The notes beneath the pieces were generated by a model that had not been told where the DNA came from, ran no database searches, and saw only the letters and a list, made by a program, of their open reading frames with translations. From NCBI RefSeq assembly GCF_025717045.1, contig NZ_JAOVZN010000007.1, forward strand, positions 124,001 to 188,000: a stretch of 64,000 bases of DNA. The letters run 5' to 3'. Each line of letters opens with the position of its first letter. Position 1 is the first letter of the stretch. This DNA comes from Flavobacterium sp. SH_e (GTDB taxonomy: Bacteria; Bacteroidota; Bacteroidia; Flavobacteriales; Flavobacteriaceae). Shown one piece after another: positions 9,381 to 17,211 of this stretch. The position numbers and the translations under genes were made by a program.

Positions 9381-10523
9381 TTAAGATAAAGCTTGTTCTA
9401 AATCTGCAATTAAATCTTCTGCATCTTCAATACCAACACTTAATCGAACCAAATCATCAGTAATACCAACTTCAGCTCTCTTATCTGCAGGAATTGATGC
9501 ATGCGTCATTAAGGCTGGGTGATTAGCCAATGATTCTACTCCGCCAAGAGATTCTGCCAAAGTAAACACTTTTAATTTCTCTAAAAAGGCAATAGAATCT
9601 TCTTTTTTACCTGATTTAAAATCAAAAGAAACCATTCCCCCAAAAGCTTTCATTTGCTTTTTAGCAATTTCATGAAAAGGATGATTTTCTAAACCTGGAT
9701 AATAAACCGTTTTAATTTTAGGATGATTACTTAAATATTCTACTACTTTCTCGCCATTCTCACAATGTCTTTGAACTCTTAAAGCCAAAGTTTTAATTCC
9801 TCTTAAAACTAAAAAACTATCCATTGGACCAAGAGTTGCTCCAGTAGCAAATTGCTGAAAATGCAATTGTTCGCCAAGCGCTGCATCTTTTACAATTAAT
9901 GCTCCAGCAATAACATCAGAGTGTCCGCCTAAATATTTTGTAGCCGAATGCATTACAATATCTGCTCCTAAATCTAAAGGTTTCTGTAAATACGGAGTTG
10001 CAAAAGTATTATCTACAGCAAGAAGAATTTTTTTCTCCTGCGTAATTTTTGCTATTTCTTGAATGTCTGCCAATTTCATCAACGGATTTGTTGGTGTTTC
10101 TACCCAGATTAACTTCGTGTTATCGTTGATTAAACTTTTCAATTTTTCGATATTCGTCATATCAACAAAATGAAATTTAATACCAGAATCTTTATAAACA
10201 CGAGAAAACATTCTATACGTTCCGCCATACAAATCATCCATAGCAATGATTTCGTCTCCAGCTTTGAAAGATCTCAAAACGCAGTCTGTTGCTGCAAGAC
10301 CAGATGAAAATGCAAGTCCGCGAGTTCCATTTTCTATACTTGCTAGCGCATCTTCCAAAGCAGTACGCGTAGGATTTGAAGCCCTGCTGTATTCATAATC
10401 AGCCAAAGGTTTACCTGGACTAGTTTGCACAAATGTTGAAGTTTGATACACTGGTGGCATAACTGCCCCTGTACTTGGATCATGATGCTGTCCTCCGTGT
10501 ATTACTTTTGTATTGAATTTCAT
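9381..10523 (-). CDS. metB: Cystathionine gamma-synthase/gamma-lyase family PLP enzyme
   Basis: PLP-dependent trans-sulfuration enzyme of the Cys/Met metabolism family. It either joins an activated homoserine with cysteine (MetB) or cleaves cystathionine (gamma-lyase). The protein has 380 residues, the family norm. YSRASNPTR at 45-53 contributes to the phosphate site, and the PLP lysine is K196 in SATKYLGGHSD. The C-terminal segment LAESLGGVESLANHPA is typical. Sequence alone does not separate synthase from lyase, so the symbol is provisional. A minus-strand box TAAATTTG (10,557-10,564) lies upstream, back to back with one for the next gene. Confidence 0.85.
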   Translation of the reverse strand: MKFNTKVIHGGQHHDPSTGAVMPPVYQTSTFVQTSPGKPLADYEYSRASNPTRTALEDALASIENGTRGLAFSSGLAATDCVLRSFKAGDEIIAMDDLYGGTYRMFSRVYKDSGIKFHFVDMTNIEKLKSLINDNTKLIWVETPTNPLMKLADIQEIAKITQEKKILLAVDNTFATPYLQKPLDLGADIVMHSATKYLGGHSDVIAGALIVKDAALGEQLHFQQFATGATLGPMDSFLVLRGIKTLALRVQRHCENGEKVVEYLSNHPKIKTVYYPGLENHPFHEIAKKQMKAFGGMVSFDFKSGKKEDSIAFLEKLKVFTLAESLGGVESLANHPALMTHASIPADKRAEVGITDDLVRLSVGIEDAEDLIADLEQALS

Positions 10524-10556
10524 ATAGTTCTAAATTTTAATTCCTTAATTCTTGTA

Positions 10557-10605
10557 CAAATTTACCGCTTAATTTATTTTATCCTGACACAACTTCTTAC
10601 CTTTG
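10557..10605. promoter_or_regulatory. Divergent promoter boxes for metB and the 10,628 lipoprotein gene
   Basis: The minus-strand box TAAATTTG (plus coordinates 10,557-10,564) faces metB. The plus-strand box TACCTTTG at 10,598-10,605 faces the lipoprotein gene. Both fit TAnnTTTG, and the -33 elements are weak. Confidence 0.5.
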
Positions 10606-10627
10606 TAGATAATTAACACTTTTTGAT

Positions 10628-11371
10628 ATGAAAAATTACATATTTACAATCTTATTGTGTTTGATTTTTACAAGTTGCAAAAAAGAGCTCTCATTTGAAA
10701 ATGAAACCTTTGAAGAAAAATCTACAATTCCGTGCAAAAATGACTGCCCGAAAATCACAATAGAAGTTCCAATTGCTAAAAATATTAAAGTAACATCAGA
10801 CAGCATCAATAAAAAAGTATTTGCTGTTATTAAAGAAATTGTATTTTTTGGTGAAGATTCGACGAAAGTCAATGATTACGAATCATTGGCAAAATCGTTT
10901 ATTGCTTCATACGAAGAAATGCATCAAAAATTCCCGAATGATACTTTTGGCTGGGAAGCAAAAATAACCGGAAATGTCGAATTTGAATCTGATCAAGTCT
11001 TAAACCTTAAAATTGATCACTACACTTTTACGGGCGGCGCTCACGGATATCAAGGTTATCGTTCCTTATTATTCAATAAAAAGACAGGAAAAACGATTTT
11101 CAATAATCAGTTATTTAAAAACGAAAATGAGTTTAAGGCTTTCGCCGAAAAGACTTTTAGAGCAAAGTACAAAATCCCAGAAAAAGCTAATATAAATGCT
11201 ACAGGATTAATGTTTGAAAACGACAAATTTCAACTGCCTCAAAACATTTTTTATACCTCTTCAGGCTTACTTTTATATTATAATTCATACGAAGCAGCAT
11301 CGTATGCAGATGGTCCAAAAGAGCTTATATTTTCTTATGAAGAAGTGCAGCAATATTTGAATTTTCAATAG
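10628..11371 (+). CDS. Lipoprotein with DUF3298/DUF4163 (RsiV-like) domains
   Basis: Probably an envelope lipoprotein of unknown role. Of 247 residues, the first 17 form a lipoprotein signal peptide with lipobox FTSC (MKNYIFTILLCLIFTSCKKE). The rest resembles the DUF4163 plus DUF3298 arrangement seen in RsiV and PdaC-type proteins. An N-terminal half includes ITIEVPIAKN, and a C-terminal half carries the motif FTGGAHGYQGYRSLLFNKKTG (around residues 134-154) and FAEKTF. It has its own promoter box and no obvious co-transcribed partner. Confidence 0.75.
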   Translation: MKNYIFTILLCLIFTSCKKELSFENETFEEKSTIPCKNDCPKITIEVPIAKNIKVTSDSINKKVFAVIKEIVFFGEDSTKVNDYESLAKSFIASYEEMHQKFPNDTFGWEAKITGNVEFESDQVLNLKIDHYTFTGGAHGYQGYRSLLFNKKTGKTIFNNQLFKNENEFKAFAEKTFRAKYKIPEKANINATGLMFENDKFQLPQNIFYTSSGLLLYYNSYEAASYADGPKELIFSYEEVQQYLNFQ

Positions 11372-11412
11372 AAAAATAAAATCAAAACATTTTATTTAGT
11401 CCCTAATATATC

Positions 11413-11498
11413 GTAGAGACGCACTGCTGTGTGTCTAACACAATCTTTTAACACAATTTTTGTCGATATGCTGGACGTAGACGCACTGCGGTCTCTAC
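11413..11498. repeat. MITE-like palindromic element, copy A
   Basis: An 86-bp element bounded by the inverted ends GTAGAGAC (11,413-11,420) and GTCTCTAC (11,491-11,498), each end followed by an internal GACGCACTGC palindrome. It is the reverse complement of the element at 26,302-26,378 except for point changes and a short internal duplication of an AACACAAT-like segment. No coding capacity. It lies between two gene 3' ends. Confidence 0.8.
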
Positions 11499-11540
11499 AG
11501 AAAAACCTTTGTCACTTGAACCTCTGAACCTTTGCCCTTT

Positions 11541-12686
11541 TTACTGGACATCATACTTCATTTTACGTAAAACCCTTAAAGCTTCTTTAAAAGAAGAATA
11601 GACATTTTTATAAGGTTTGAGAAGCATTTTTGCATCAATTAATTTTTGTCTGGCATCTTCAAAACCGTTCAAATAGCAAATCATAAAAGTAGAAGGCAGA
11701 TTTTCTAAATCTTTCATTTCACGATCAGACAAATTGATTTCTTTTTGAAGTTTCGCCAATAAAGACATATTTGCATTATAAATATGGTACAGCATTTTTC
11801 GGTTAAACTCTGGCGGCTGAAAAAGCATTTGACGGTCAATTTTATAATAACCGTTATCAAAGAAATGAATGGTTTGTTCTTCTAACGGATAATAACTGGT
11901 TTTGTCATTTAATCCCAACGGAACATATTCTGTAATGGTAAAAGTATCATCGTTATATTCGATAGTAACAACATCTTGTGCAGAATAAAAAAGCTTAATC
12001 TGTTCGTTGATCAATTCTATGTCAACACGTGAAAGAAAGGTTTTATCACGCATTTTTTTCGGAACTCCAGCCCAGCAAATCACAAATAATTCTTTGAAAA
12101 CGCGATATTTTGGAGACATATCTTTATGTCTAAAATTCATAAAATCGATAACACCATCTAAAGTATATTGAATACTATTTCGAGAACTATTCTCGATTCC
12201 AATTACCGTTTCGGTGTTTTGATTGTTTTTTTCGATTACTTCATGCTCTTCTAAAGGAATCGAATTGCTGCCACGTCTCACAAAAACACTGTTGGCGAGA
12301 ATAGTATGAATTCCTTTTTTAAAGTACGAGATTTTGTTTTTTGGCTTTATAGTAACCAGACCGATTACTTTGTCTTTTGGAAGGTTTGGAAAAGGGACAT
12401 TTTCATATTGAATTTTTGGAGGATTTTCTAAAAATGCATTGACCAGATTCTGAATTCGGCTGTCATCGAAGAAATCGTCACCTACAATTTCGTTATCTTG
12501 ATCTTCTACTCCAACAACGATATAAGAATTATTGTTTGGATTGGAATTCGATAAAGCGCAAATGTGTTTTAAGAACTTTCCTTTTCCTTCTCTGGAATGA
12601 AGATTCAATTGCCTTTTCTTATCATAAAAACTGCTTTCGTCATTATGAGCGAGAAGATTTTTAATTAAAAGGCGCTTATTAATCAT
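11541..12686 (-). CDS. AlbA_2 (Schlafen-like) domain DNA-binding protein
   Basis: Function not established. The protein has 381 residues. About the first 150 carry the AlbA_2/divergent AAA_4 fold typical of Schlafen-AlbA_2 proteins: an early DE-S-Y segment (NDESSFYDKKRQLNLHS), then KGKFLKHICALSNSN, then the nucleotide-like strand YIVVGVEDQDNEIVGDD, and a closing VFVRRGSNSIPLEE. The remainder is a charged, mostly helical C-terminal domain I do not recognise. Such proteins are often annotated as ATP-binding regulators, but no Walker motifs are visible. It sits alone between the MITE-like element and an SDR gene, with an inverted word repeat upstream (12,708-12,792). Confidence 0.75.
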   Translation of the reverse strand: MINKRLLIKNLLAHNDESSFYDKKRQLNLHSREGKGKFLKHICALSNSNPNNNSYIVVGVEDQDNEIVGDDFFDDSRIQNLVNAFLENPPKIQYENVPFPNLPKDKVIGLVTIKPKNKISYFKKGIHTILANSVFVRRGSNSIPLEEHEVIEKNNQNTETVIGIENSSRNSIQYTLDGVIDFMNFRHKDMSPKYRVFKELFVICWAGVPKKMRDKTFLSRVDIELINEQIKLFYSAQDVVTIEYNDDTFTITEYVPLGLNDKTSYYPLEEQTIHFFDNGYYKIDRQMLFQPPEFNRKMLYHIYNANMSLLAKLQKEINLSDREMKDLENLPSTFMICYLNGFEDARQKLIDAKMLLKPYKNVYSSFKEALRVLRKMKYDVQ

Positions 12687-12689
12687 TTA

Positions 12690-12795
12690 TTCTAGATTAT
12701 TAGACTTACTTAGATTTTTAGACTTCTTAGACTTATGATTTTCAGATTCCTAAGATAATCTAAAGATCTAACTTTCTAAGAAGTCTAATCATCTA
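12690..12795. repeat. CTTAGA/TCTAAG word palindrome
   Basis: The gap between the SDR gene and the AlbA_2 gene consists of repeated CTTAGA-like words. TTAGACTTCTTAGACTT near 12,718 pairs with CTAAGAAGTCTAATC near 12,776, so the RNA could fold into an imperfect hairpin without a poly-U tail. Confidence 0.6.
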
Positions 12796-12798
12796 TTT

Positions 12799-13554
12799 TT
12801 AAATATTTTTCTTGACAATTGTCGAAGACGCCTGCGCTGTACTCATAACAACCAAATCTGCAATATTTACATGATAAGGTCTAGAAACGACAAAGTGAAT
12901 AATATCGGCAATATCTTCTGCTTTTAATGGATCAAATCCTTTATAAACATTAGCGGCTCTTTCGACATCACCTTTAAAGCGAACTTCGCTAAATTCTGTT
13001 GCAACCATTCCTGGATGAATTCCGCCAACTCTAATTCCGAACGGATTCAAGTCAATTCGCATTCCAGCTGTAATTGCATCTACAGCATGTTTAGATCCGC
13101 AGTAAACATTTCCGTTTGGATAAACTTCTTTGGCCGCAGTTGAACCAATATTAATAATATGTCCCGATTGTCTTTCAACCATTTGTGGAATTATCGCTTT
13201 TGAAACATATAAAAGTCCTTTTACATTAATATCGATCATGGCATCCCAATCGTCCAAATCTCCATTCTGAATTGGATCTAAACCATGAGCATTTCCTGCA
13301 TTATTTATTAAAACGTCAACTGTAGCAAAATCATTAGGTAAAGAACCTATTTTTTTCAAAACATCTTCTTTATCGCGAACATCAAATGCTAAAGAATGTA
13401 CTTCTGTAAAAACGGAAAGTTCTTTTTGAAGTTCTTCTAAACGGTCTGTACGTCTTCCGCAAAGAATAACTTTATAATTATTTTTTGCCAGAATCTCAGC
13501 GGTTGCTTTTCCTATTCCGCTTGTGGCACCAGTAATTAAAACTGTTTTTTTCAT
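12799..13554 (-). CDS. Short-chain dehydrogenase/reductase, YdfG-like
   Basis: Classical SDR of 251 residues using NAD(P)H. The cofactor motif TGATSGIG is at residues 8-15, NNAG at 84-87, the catalytic Ser at 138 (INIGSTA), and the YxxxK pair is Y151/K155 (YCGSKH). The arginine pair after strand 2 (CGRRTDRLEEL) favours NADP. Overall it resembles YdfG/serine 3-dehydrogenase-like enzymes that reduce 3-hydroxy acids or malonic semialdehyde, but the substrate cannot be deduced. An aldo/keto reductase gene lies upstream on the same strand, separated by a TTGCCACAGA inverted repeat. Confidence 0.9.
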   Translation of the reverse strand: MKKTVLITGATSGIGKATAEILAKNNYKVILCGRRTDRLEELQKELSVFTEVHSLAFDVRDKEDVLKKIGSLPNDFATVDVLINNAGNAHGLDPIQNGDLDDWDAMIDINVKGLLYVSKAIIPQMVERQSGHIINIGSTAAKEVYPNGNVYCGSKHAVDAITAGMRIDLNPFGIRVGGIHPGMVATEFSEVRFKGDVERAANVYKGFDPLKAEDIADIIHFVVSRPYHVNIADLVVMSTAQASSTIVKKNI

Positions 13555-13571
13555 TTTTATTTATTTCATTT

Positions 13572-13619
13572 TGCCACAGATTAAAAAAATCATTTAAATC
13601 CTTTTACTCTGTGGCAAAT
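13572..13619. repeat. Inverted repeat TGCCACAGA / TCTGTGGCA
   Basis: The words TTGCCACAGATTAAA and CTCTGTGGCAAA face each other across about 25 nt between the SDR and aldo/keto reductase genes. They form a hairpin that could act as a weak terminator or mRNA stabiliser. It is of the same general kind as other Flavobacterium intergenic palindromes. Confidence 0.5.
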
Positions 13620-13655
13620 ATTTTTTTGATTTTGCATTTAACTGAACACTAAAAT

Positions 13656-14531
13656 TTAAGGCACATCGTCGCCCATGCTTTCTGTCCAGATCGCGAACCA
13701 GTCTTCTTTGTCCATTTCTAATTCAATAGCTTTTGATAGAGATTGAATTCTAGCAATATTTACTGTTCCCGCAATCGGAATTACTTTTGCTGGATGTTTT
13801 AAAATCCATGCCAATAAAAGTGTATCTGCTCCTAAATGATATTTCTCTAATAAAGTAGAAAAAAGTTTTTTCAGACGGCGAGTCTGTTTTGTGTCTTCTC
13901 TAAAAACAGTTCCAAGCGGGTTCCAAGATAAAGGACGAATTCCGTTAGTCTGCATATAATCTAAACTTCCATCTGTCATTGCTTCGTAATGCGTAGCTGA
14001 AAACTGAACTTGATTATAACTCACTTCTGTTTTCTGACGAATCAATTCTGTTTGAGAACTTGTAAAATTTGAAAGTCCAAAATCGATAATTTTTCCTTCT
14101 CCTTTTAATTTCTCAACAGCTTCTGCAATTTCATCTGCCTGCATTAACGGACTTGGTCTGTGCAGTAAAAAAACGTCTACATAATCTGTTTTTAAGTTCT
14201 TTAAAGATCCTTCTACAGATTTAATGATATAATCTTTAGAATAATCATAATGTTTAATTTTGTTTTCTGGGCGTTTATCAGCAATCATCTGAATGCCGCA
14301 CTTGGTAATTAATTGTAATTTTTCACGGGCAATTTTACTTGCATGAAAGGCTTTTCCAAAATCGGCTTCGGTCGTATACGAACCGTAAATATCCGCGTGA
14401 TCAAAAGTCGTAATTTTGTTTTCGATACACATTTGTATCATGTTTTCCATTTCTTTGGTTGTAAGGTTTTTATCCCAAACTCCCCAATTCATAGTGCCCG
14501 AAATTATAGGCGATAAGACTGTTTTGCTCAT
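13656..14531 (-). CDS. Aldo/keto reductase, YdhF-like
   Basis: NADPH-dependent oxidoreductase of 291 residues with a TIM-barrel fold. The catalytic tetrad is recognisable: D44 and Y49 in FDHADIYGSY, K77 in LITKCGIQ, and H124 in VFLLHRPSPL. The C-terminal cofactor segment is IPIAGTVNIARIQSL. Closest in style to E. coli YdhF. Substrate unknown. The start at 14,531 gives the normal family N-terminus (MSKTVLSPIISGTMNWG). The downstream SDR gene may share a transcript. Confidence 0.9.
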   Translation of the reverse strand: MSKTVLSPIISGTMNWGVWDKNLTTKEMENMIQMCIENKITTFDHADIYGSYTTEADFGKAFHASKIAREKLQLITKCGIQMIADKRPENKIKHYDYSKDYIIKSVEGSLKNLKTDYVDVFLLHRPSPLMQADEIAEAVEKLKGEGKIIDFGLSNFTSSQTELIRQKTEVSYNQVQFSATHYEAMTDGSLDYMQTNGIRPLSWNPLGTVFREDTKQTRRLKKLFSTLLEKYHLGADTLLLAWILKHPAKVIPIAGTVNIARIQSLSKAIELEMDKEDWFAIWTESMGDDVP

Positions 14532-14743
14532 AATAGTTATGCGTTATTTTTGGTAATAATTATGCTTTCATAAAACATAATCATCAAAGTTCTTAAAAAT
14601 ATAAAAATAGATTCACAATTAGTCCTTAAAATTAGGTTGTTGGTCGAAGTTTTAACCATTCTTTAACATCTTACTTCTCAAAAAATATTCAATTTGCACT
14701 CTCAAAAATTAGGCGTAAAAATCAAGGTTTTAAAAATATTTAT

Positions 14744-15748
14744 ATGGAAGAAAATACAACGACTTTAGACATTAGAGCGATAAATGAAAAAATTGAAAGA
14801 GAAAGTGCTTTTATAGACCTTCTTACAATGGAAATGAACAAAGTTATTGTGGGTCAGAAACATATGGTCGAGCGTCTATTGATCGGATTACTTGGACAAG
14901 GGCATATTTTATTGGAAGGAGTTCCTGGGCTGGCAAAAACTTTAGCCATCAATACGCTTTCTCAAGCGGTTCAAGGATCTTTCAGCCGTATCCAGTTTAC
15001 GCCAGATTTACTGCCAGCCGATGTTATCGGAACCATGATTTACAACATTAAAGCAAACGAATTCTCTATTAAAAAGGGACCAATTTTCGCCAATTTCGTA
15101 CTTGCCGATGAGATTAACCGTGCACCTGCAAAGGTTCAGTCAGCACTTTTAGAGGCGATGCAGGAGAAACAAGTTACAATTGGTGATTCAACTTTCAAAT
15201 TAGATCGTCCGTTTTTAGTATTGGCAACACAAAACCCTGTTGAGCAAGAAGGTACTTATGCACTTCCTGAAGCACAAGTTGACCGTTTTATGTTGAAAAC
15301 TGTTATTGATTATCCAAAAATTGATGAAGAGCGTTTTGTAATTCGTCAAAACTTAAAAGGAACTTACGAAAAAGTAAATCCAGTGGTTTCTGTAGATCAG
15401 ATTTTACGTGCGCAAGAAGCTGTTCGTGAAGTTTATATGGACGAAAAAATTGAGAAATACATCTTAGATATTATTTTCGCTACACGTTACCCAGAAAAAT
15501 ACAAATTAGCCGATTTAAAACCGCTTATCAGTTTTGGAGCTTCTCCTCGTGGAAGTATCAACTTGGCTAATGCTGCTAAATGTTATGCTTTCATCAAACG
15601 CCGTGGTTATGTAATTCCAGAAGACGTTCGTGCAGTGGTTCACGATGTATTACGTCACAGAGTTGGAATTACTTACGAAGCAGAAGCAGAAAACATTACT
15701 TCTGTAGACATTATCAACAAAATCGTTAACGAGATTGAAGTACCTTAA
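14744..15748 (+). CDS. MoxR-type AAA+ ATPase, first gene of the Bat operon
   Basis: AAA+ chaperone-like ATPase of 334 residues that typically acts with von Willebrand proteins in assembling or maturing partner complexes. Walker A is GVPGLAKT at residues 59-66, Walker B is FVLADEINRA near 117, and sensor and arginine elements (ATQNPVEQEGTY, SFGASPRGSINL) are present. It heads a nine-gene run on the plus strand (moxR, DUF58, four-helix protein, BatD-like, batA, batB, batC, batD, batE). In Bacteroides fragilis the Bat locus was linked to aerotolerance. A 210-nt upstream gap separates it from the divergent aldo/keto reductase; I see no strong promoter match there. Confidence 0.95.
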   Translation: MEENTTTLDIRAINEKIERESAFIDLLTMEMNKVIVGQKHMVERLLIGLLGQGHILLEGVPGLAKTLAINTLSQAVQGSFSRIQFTPDLLPADVIGTMIYNIKANEFSIKKGPIFANFVLADEINRAPAKVQSALLEAMQEKQVTIGDSTFKLDRPFLVLATQNPVEQEGTYALPEAQVDRFMLKTVIDYPKIDEERFVIRQNLKGTYEKVNPVVSVDQILRAQEAVREVYMDEKIEKYILDIIFATRYPEKYKLADLKPLISFGASPRGSINLANAAKCYAFIKRRGYVIPEDVRAVVHDVLRHRVGITYEAEAENITSVDIINKIVNEIEVP

Positions 15749-15755
15749 AAATTTG

Positions 15756-15824
15756 TTTCAGGTTTCAAGTTTCAAGTTGTTGCAAGACTAACTTGAAACT
15801 TTTAAACTTTAAACTTTAAACAAA
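15756..15824. repeat. GTTTCAAG/AAACTTTAAAC word palindrome in the Bat operon
   Basis: The gap between moxR and the DUF58 gene is an imperfect palindrome: GTTTCAGGTTTCAAGTT on the left and AACTTGAAACTTTTAAAC on the right. There is no poly-U tail, so it probably does not end transcription within the operon. Confidence 0.6.
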
Positions 15825-15828
15825 TAGA

Positions 15829-16692
15829 ATGGATACAAAAGAGCTTTTAAAAAAAGTACGGAAAATAGAAATCAAAACGAAAAGACTGAGCAATCATATC
15901 TTTTCGGGAGAATACCACTCTTCATTTAAAGGACGAGGAATGACGTTTAGCGAGGTGCGTCAATACCAATACGGAGATGATATTCGTAACATCGATTGGA
16001 ATGTAACCGCACGCTATAACGAAGCTCACGTTAAGGTATTTGAAGAAGAACGCGAATTGACTATGGTTTTAATGGTTGATATTTCGGGTTCGGAATCTTT
16101 TGGTTCTAAAAATCAATTCAAGAAAGACATCGTAACCGAAATTGCGGCAACGATGGCTTTTTCGGCTACACAAAACAATGATAAAATTGGTTTAATCTTA
16201 TTTTCTGATACTGTAGAATTATATATTCCGCCAAAAAAAGGACGTTCGCACGTACTTCGCATCATTCGTGAATTGATCGAATTTGAACCAAAAAGTCATA
16301 AAACAGACATTGCACAAGCTTTGAAGTTTTTGTCTGGAACTCAAAAAAAGAAAGCCATTATTTTCATGATTTCAGATTTTATGTCTGATTCTTACGAGCA
16401 TACATTAAAAATTGCTTCCAAAAAACATGATATTACTGGAGTTCGTGTTTATGACATGCGCGAAGAAAAGATTCCAAATTTAGGAATGGTTTCTATGTTG
16501 GATTCTGAGACAGGAAAAATACAATTGGTTGATACTAGTTCTAAAACTGTCCGTCTGAATTACGAGAAACATTATCAAGAAAAGTTTAATTACTTTAAAG
16601 ATACATTCCGTAAATCTGGAGCAGGAATTGTAAACACTAGAGTCGACGAAAATTACGTTACTAAACTATTAGGCTATTTCAAATCGAGATAA
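15829..16692 (+). CDS. DUF58 protein (von Willebrand-like), Bat operon
   Basis: Cytoplasmic DUF58 protein of 287 residues, the usual partner of MoxR ATPases. The DUF58 signature is at about residues 35-65 (SGEYHSSFKGRGMTFSEVRQY followed by YGDDIRNIDWNVTAR). A VWA-like fold follows with a metal-site-like DISGSESFGS at about 84-93 and FMISDFMSD near 180. No membrane segment is seen. Between moxR and batD/batA-like genes it forms the standard Bat locus core. Confidence 0.93.
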   Translation: MDTKELLKKVRKIEIKTKRLSNHIFSGEYHSSFKGRGMTFSEVRQYQYGDDIRNIDWNVTARYNEAHVKVFEEERELTMVLMVDISGSESFGSKNQFKKDIVTEIAATMAFSATQNNDKIGLILFSDTVELYIPPKKGRSHVLRIIRELIEFEPKSHKTDIAQALKFLSGTQKKKAIIFMISDFMSDSYEHTLKIASKKHDITGVRVYDMREEKIPNLGMVSMLDSETGKIQLVDTSSKTVRLNYEKHYQEKFNYFKDTFRKSGAGIVNTRVDENYVTKLLGYFKSR

Positions 16693-16693
16693 A

Positions 16694-16725
16694 GATTTTT
16701 GATTTTTGATTAACGATTTTTGATT
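16694..16725. repeat. Left inverted repeat flanking the four-helix-bundle gene
   Basis: Overlapping 18-nt words at 16,694-16,711 and 16,708-16,725 are each found as perfect reverse complements on the other side of the four-helix gene (17,171-17,188 and 17,178-17,195). The words are built from GATTTTTGATT and GATTAACGATT. Confidence 0.75.
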
Positions 16726-16766
16726 TATGATGTGTGTGATTTGAGATTAAAGGAAGTATTTAAGAA

Positions 16767-17123
16767 ATGACTAAACAAGAATTAGAAAATAGATTGATTG
16801 ATTTTGCAGCAACAATTATAATTATAGCAAGTAAGTTTGAAAAAAATTATGCAGGAAATCATTTATCTGGACAAATAATTCGATCAGGAACATCGCCAGC
16901 GCTAAATTACGGTGAAGCGCAAAGTGCAGAGAGTAAAAAAGATTTTATTCATAAAATGGGAATTTGTCTGAAAGAATTAAGAGAAACATTTGTTTGTTTG
17001 AAAATAATAGACAAAGCAAATTTATCAACAGACAGAGAAAGTTTAATGCAGGTAAAAATAGAAGCAAATCAATTAATTTCCATTTTTGTATCCAGCATTA
17101 AAACATCAAAAAATAATTCATAA
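16767..17123 (+). CDS. Four-helix-bundle protein (23S rRNA intervening-sequence protein family)
   Basis: Small protein of 118 residues with the IVP/four-helix-bundle signature: FAATIIIIASKF, then NHLSGQIIRSGTSPALNYGEAQSAES, KDFIHKMGICLKELRET, and a final helix (ANQLISIFVSSIKTSKN). Members form pentameric helical assemblies; their function is unclear, and related genes sit inside intervening sequences of 23S rRNA genes in some bacteria. Here the gene interrupts the otherwise standard Bat operon and is flanked by inverted 18-nt repeats, which suggests it arrived as a discrete cassette. It is in the operon's orientation and leaves the flanking genes intact. Confidence 0.88.
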   Translation: MTKQELENRLIDFAATIIIIASKFEKNYAGNHLSGQIIRSGTSPALNYGEAQSAESKKDFIHKMGICLKELRETFVCLKIIDKANLSTDRESLMQVKIEANQLISIFVSSIKTSKNNS

Positions 17124-17170
17124 AAATTAAAGATTACAATTTTAGAAAACTATTGAGAAATCCTTGGAAA

Positions 17171-17195
17171 AATCAAAAATCAAAAATCGTTAATC
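17171..17195. repeat. Right inverted repeat flanking the four-helix-bundle gene
   Basis: Contains AATCAAAAATCAAAAATC (17,171-17,188) and AATCAAAAATCGTTAATC (17,178-17,195), perfect reverse complements of the two words on the left side at 16,694-16,725. A further partial copy follows just before the next start codon. Confidence 0.75.
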
Positions 17196-17211
17196 TTCAA
17201 TCGTTAATCAA

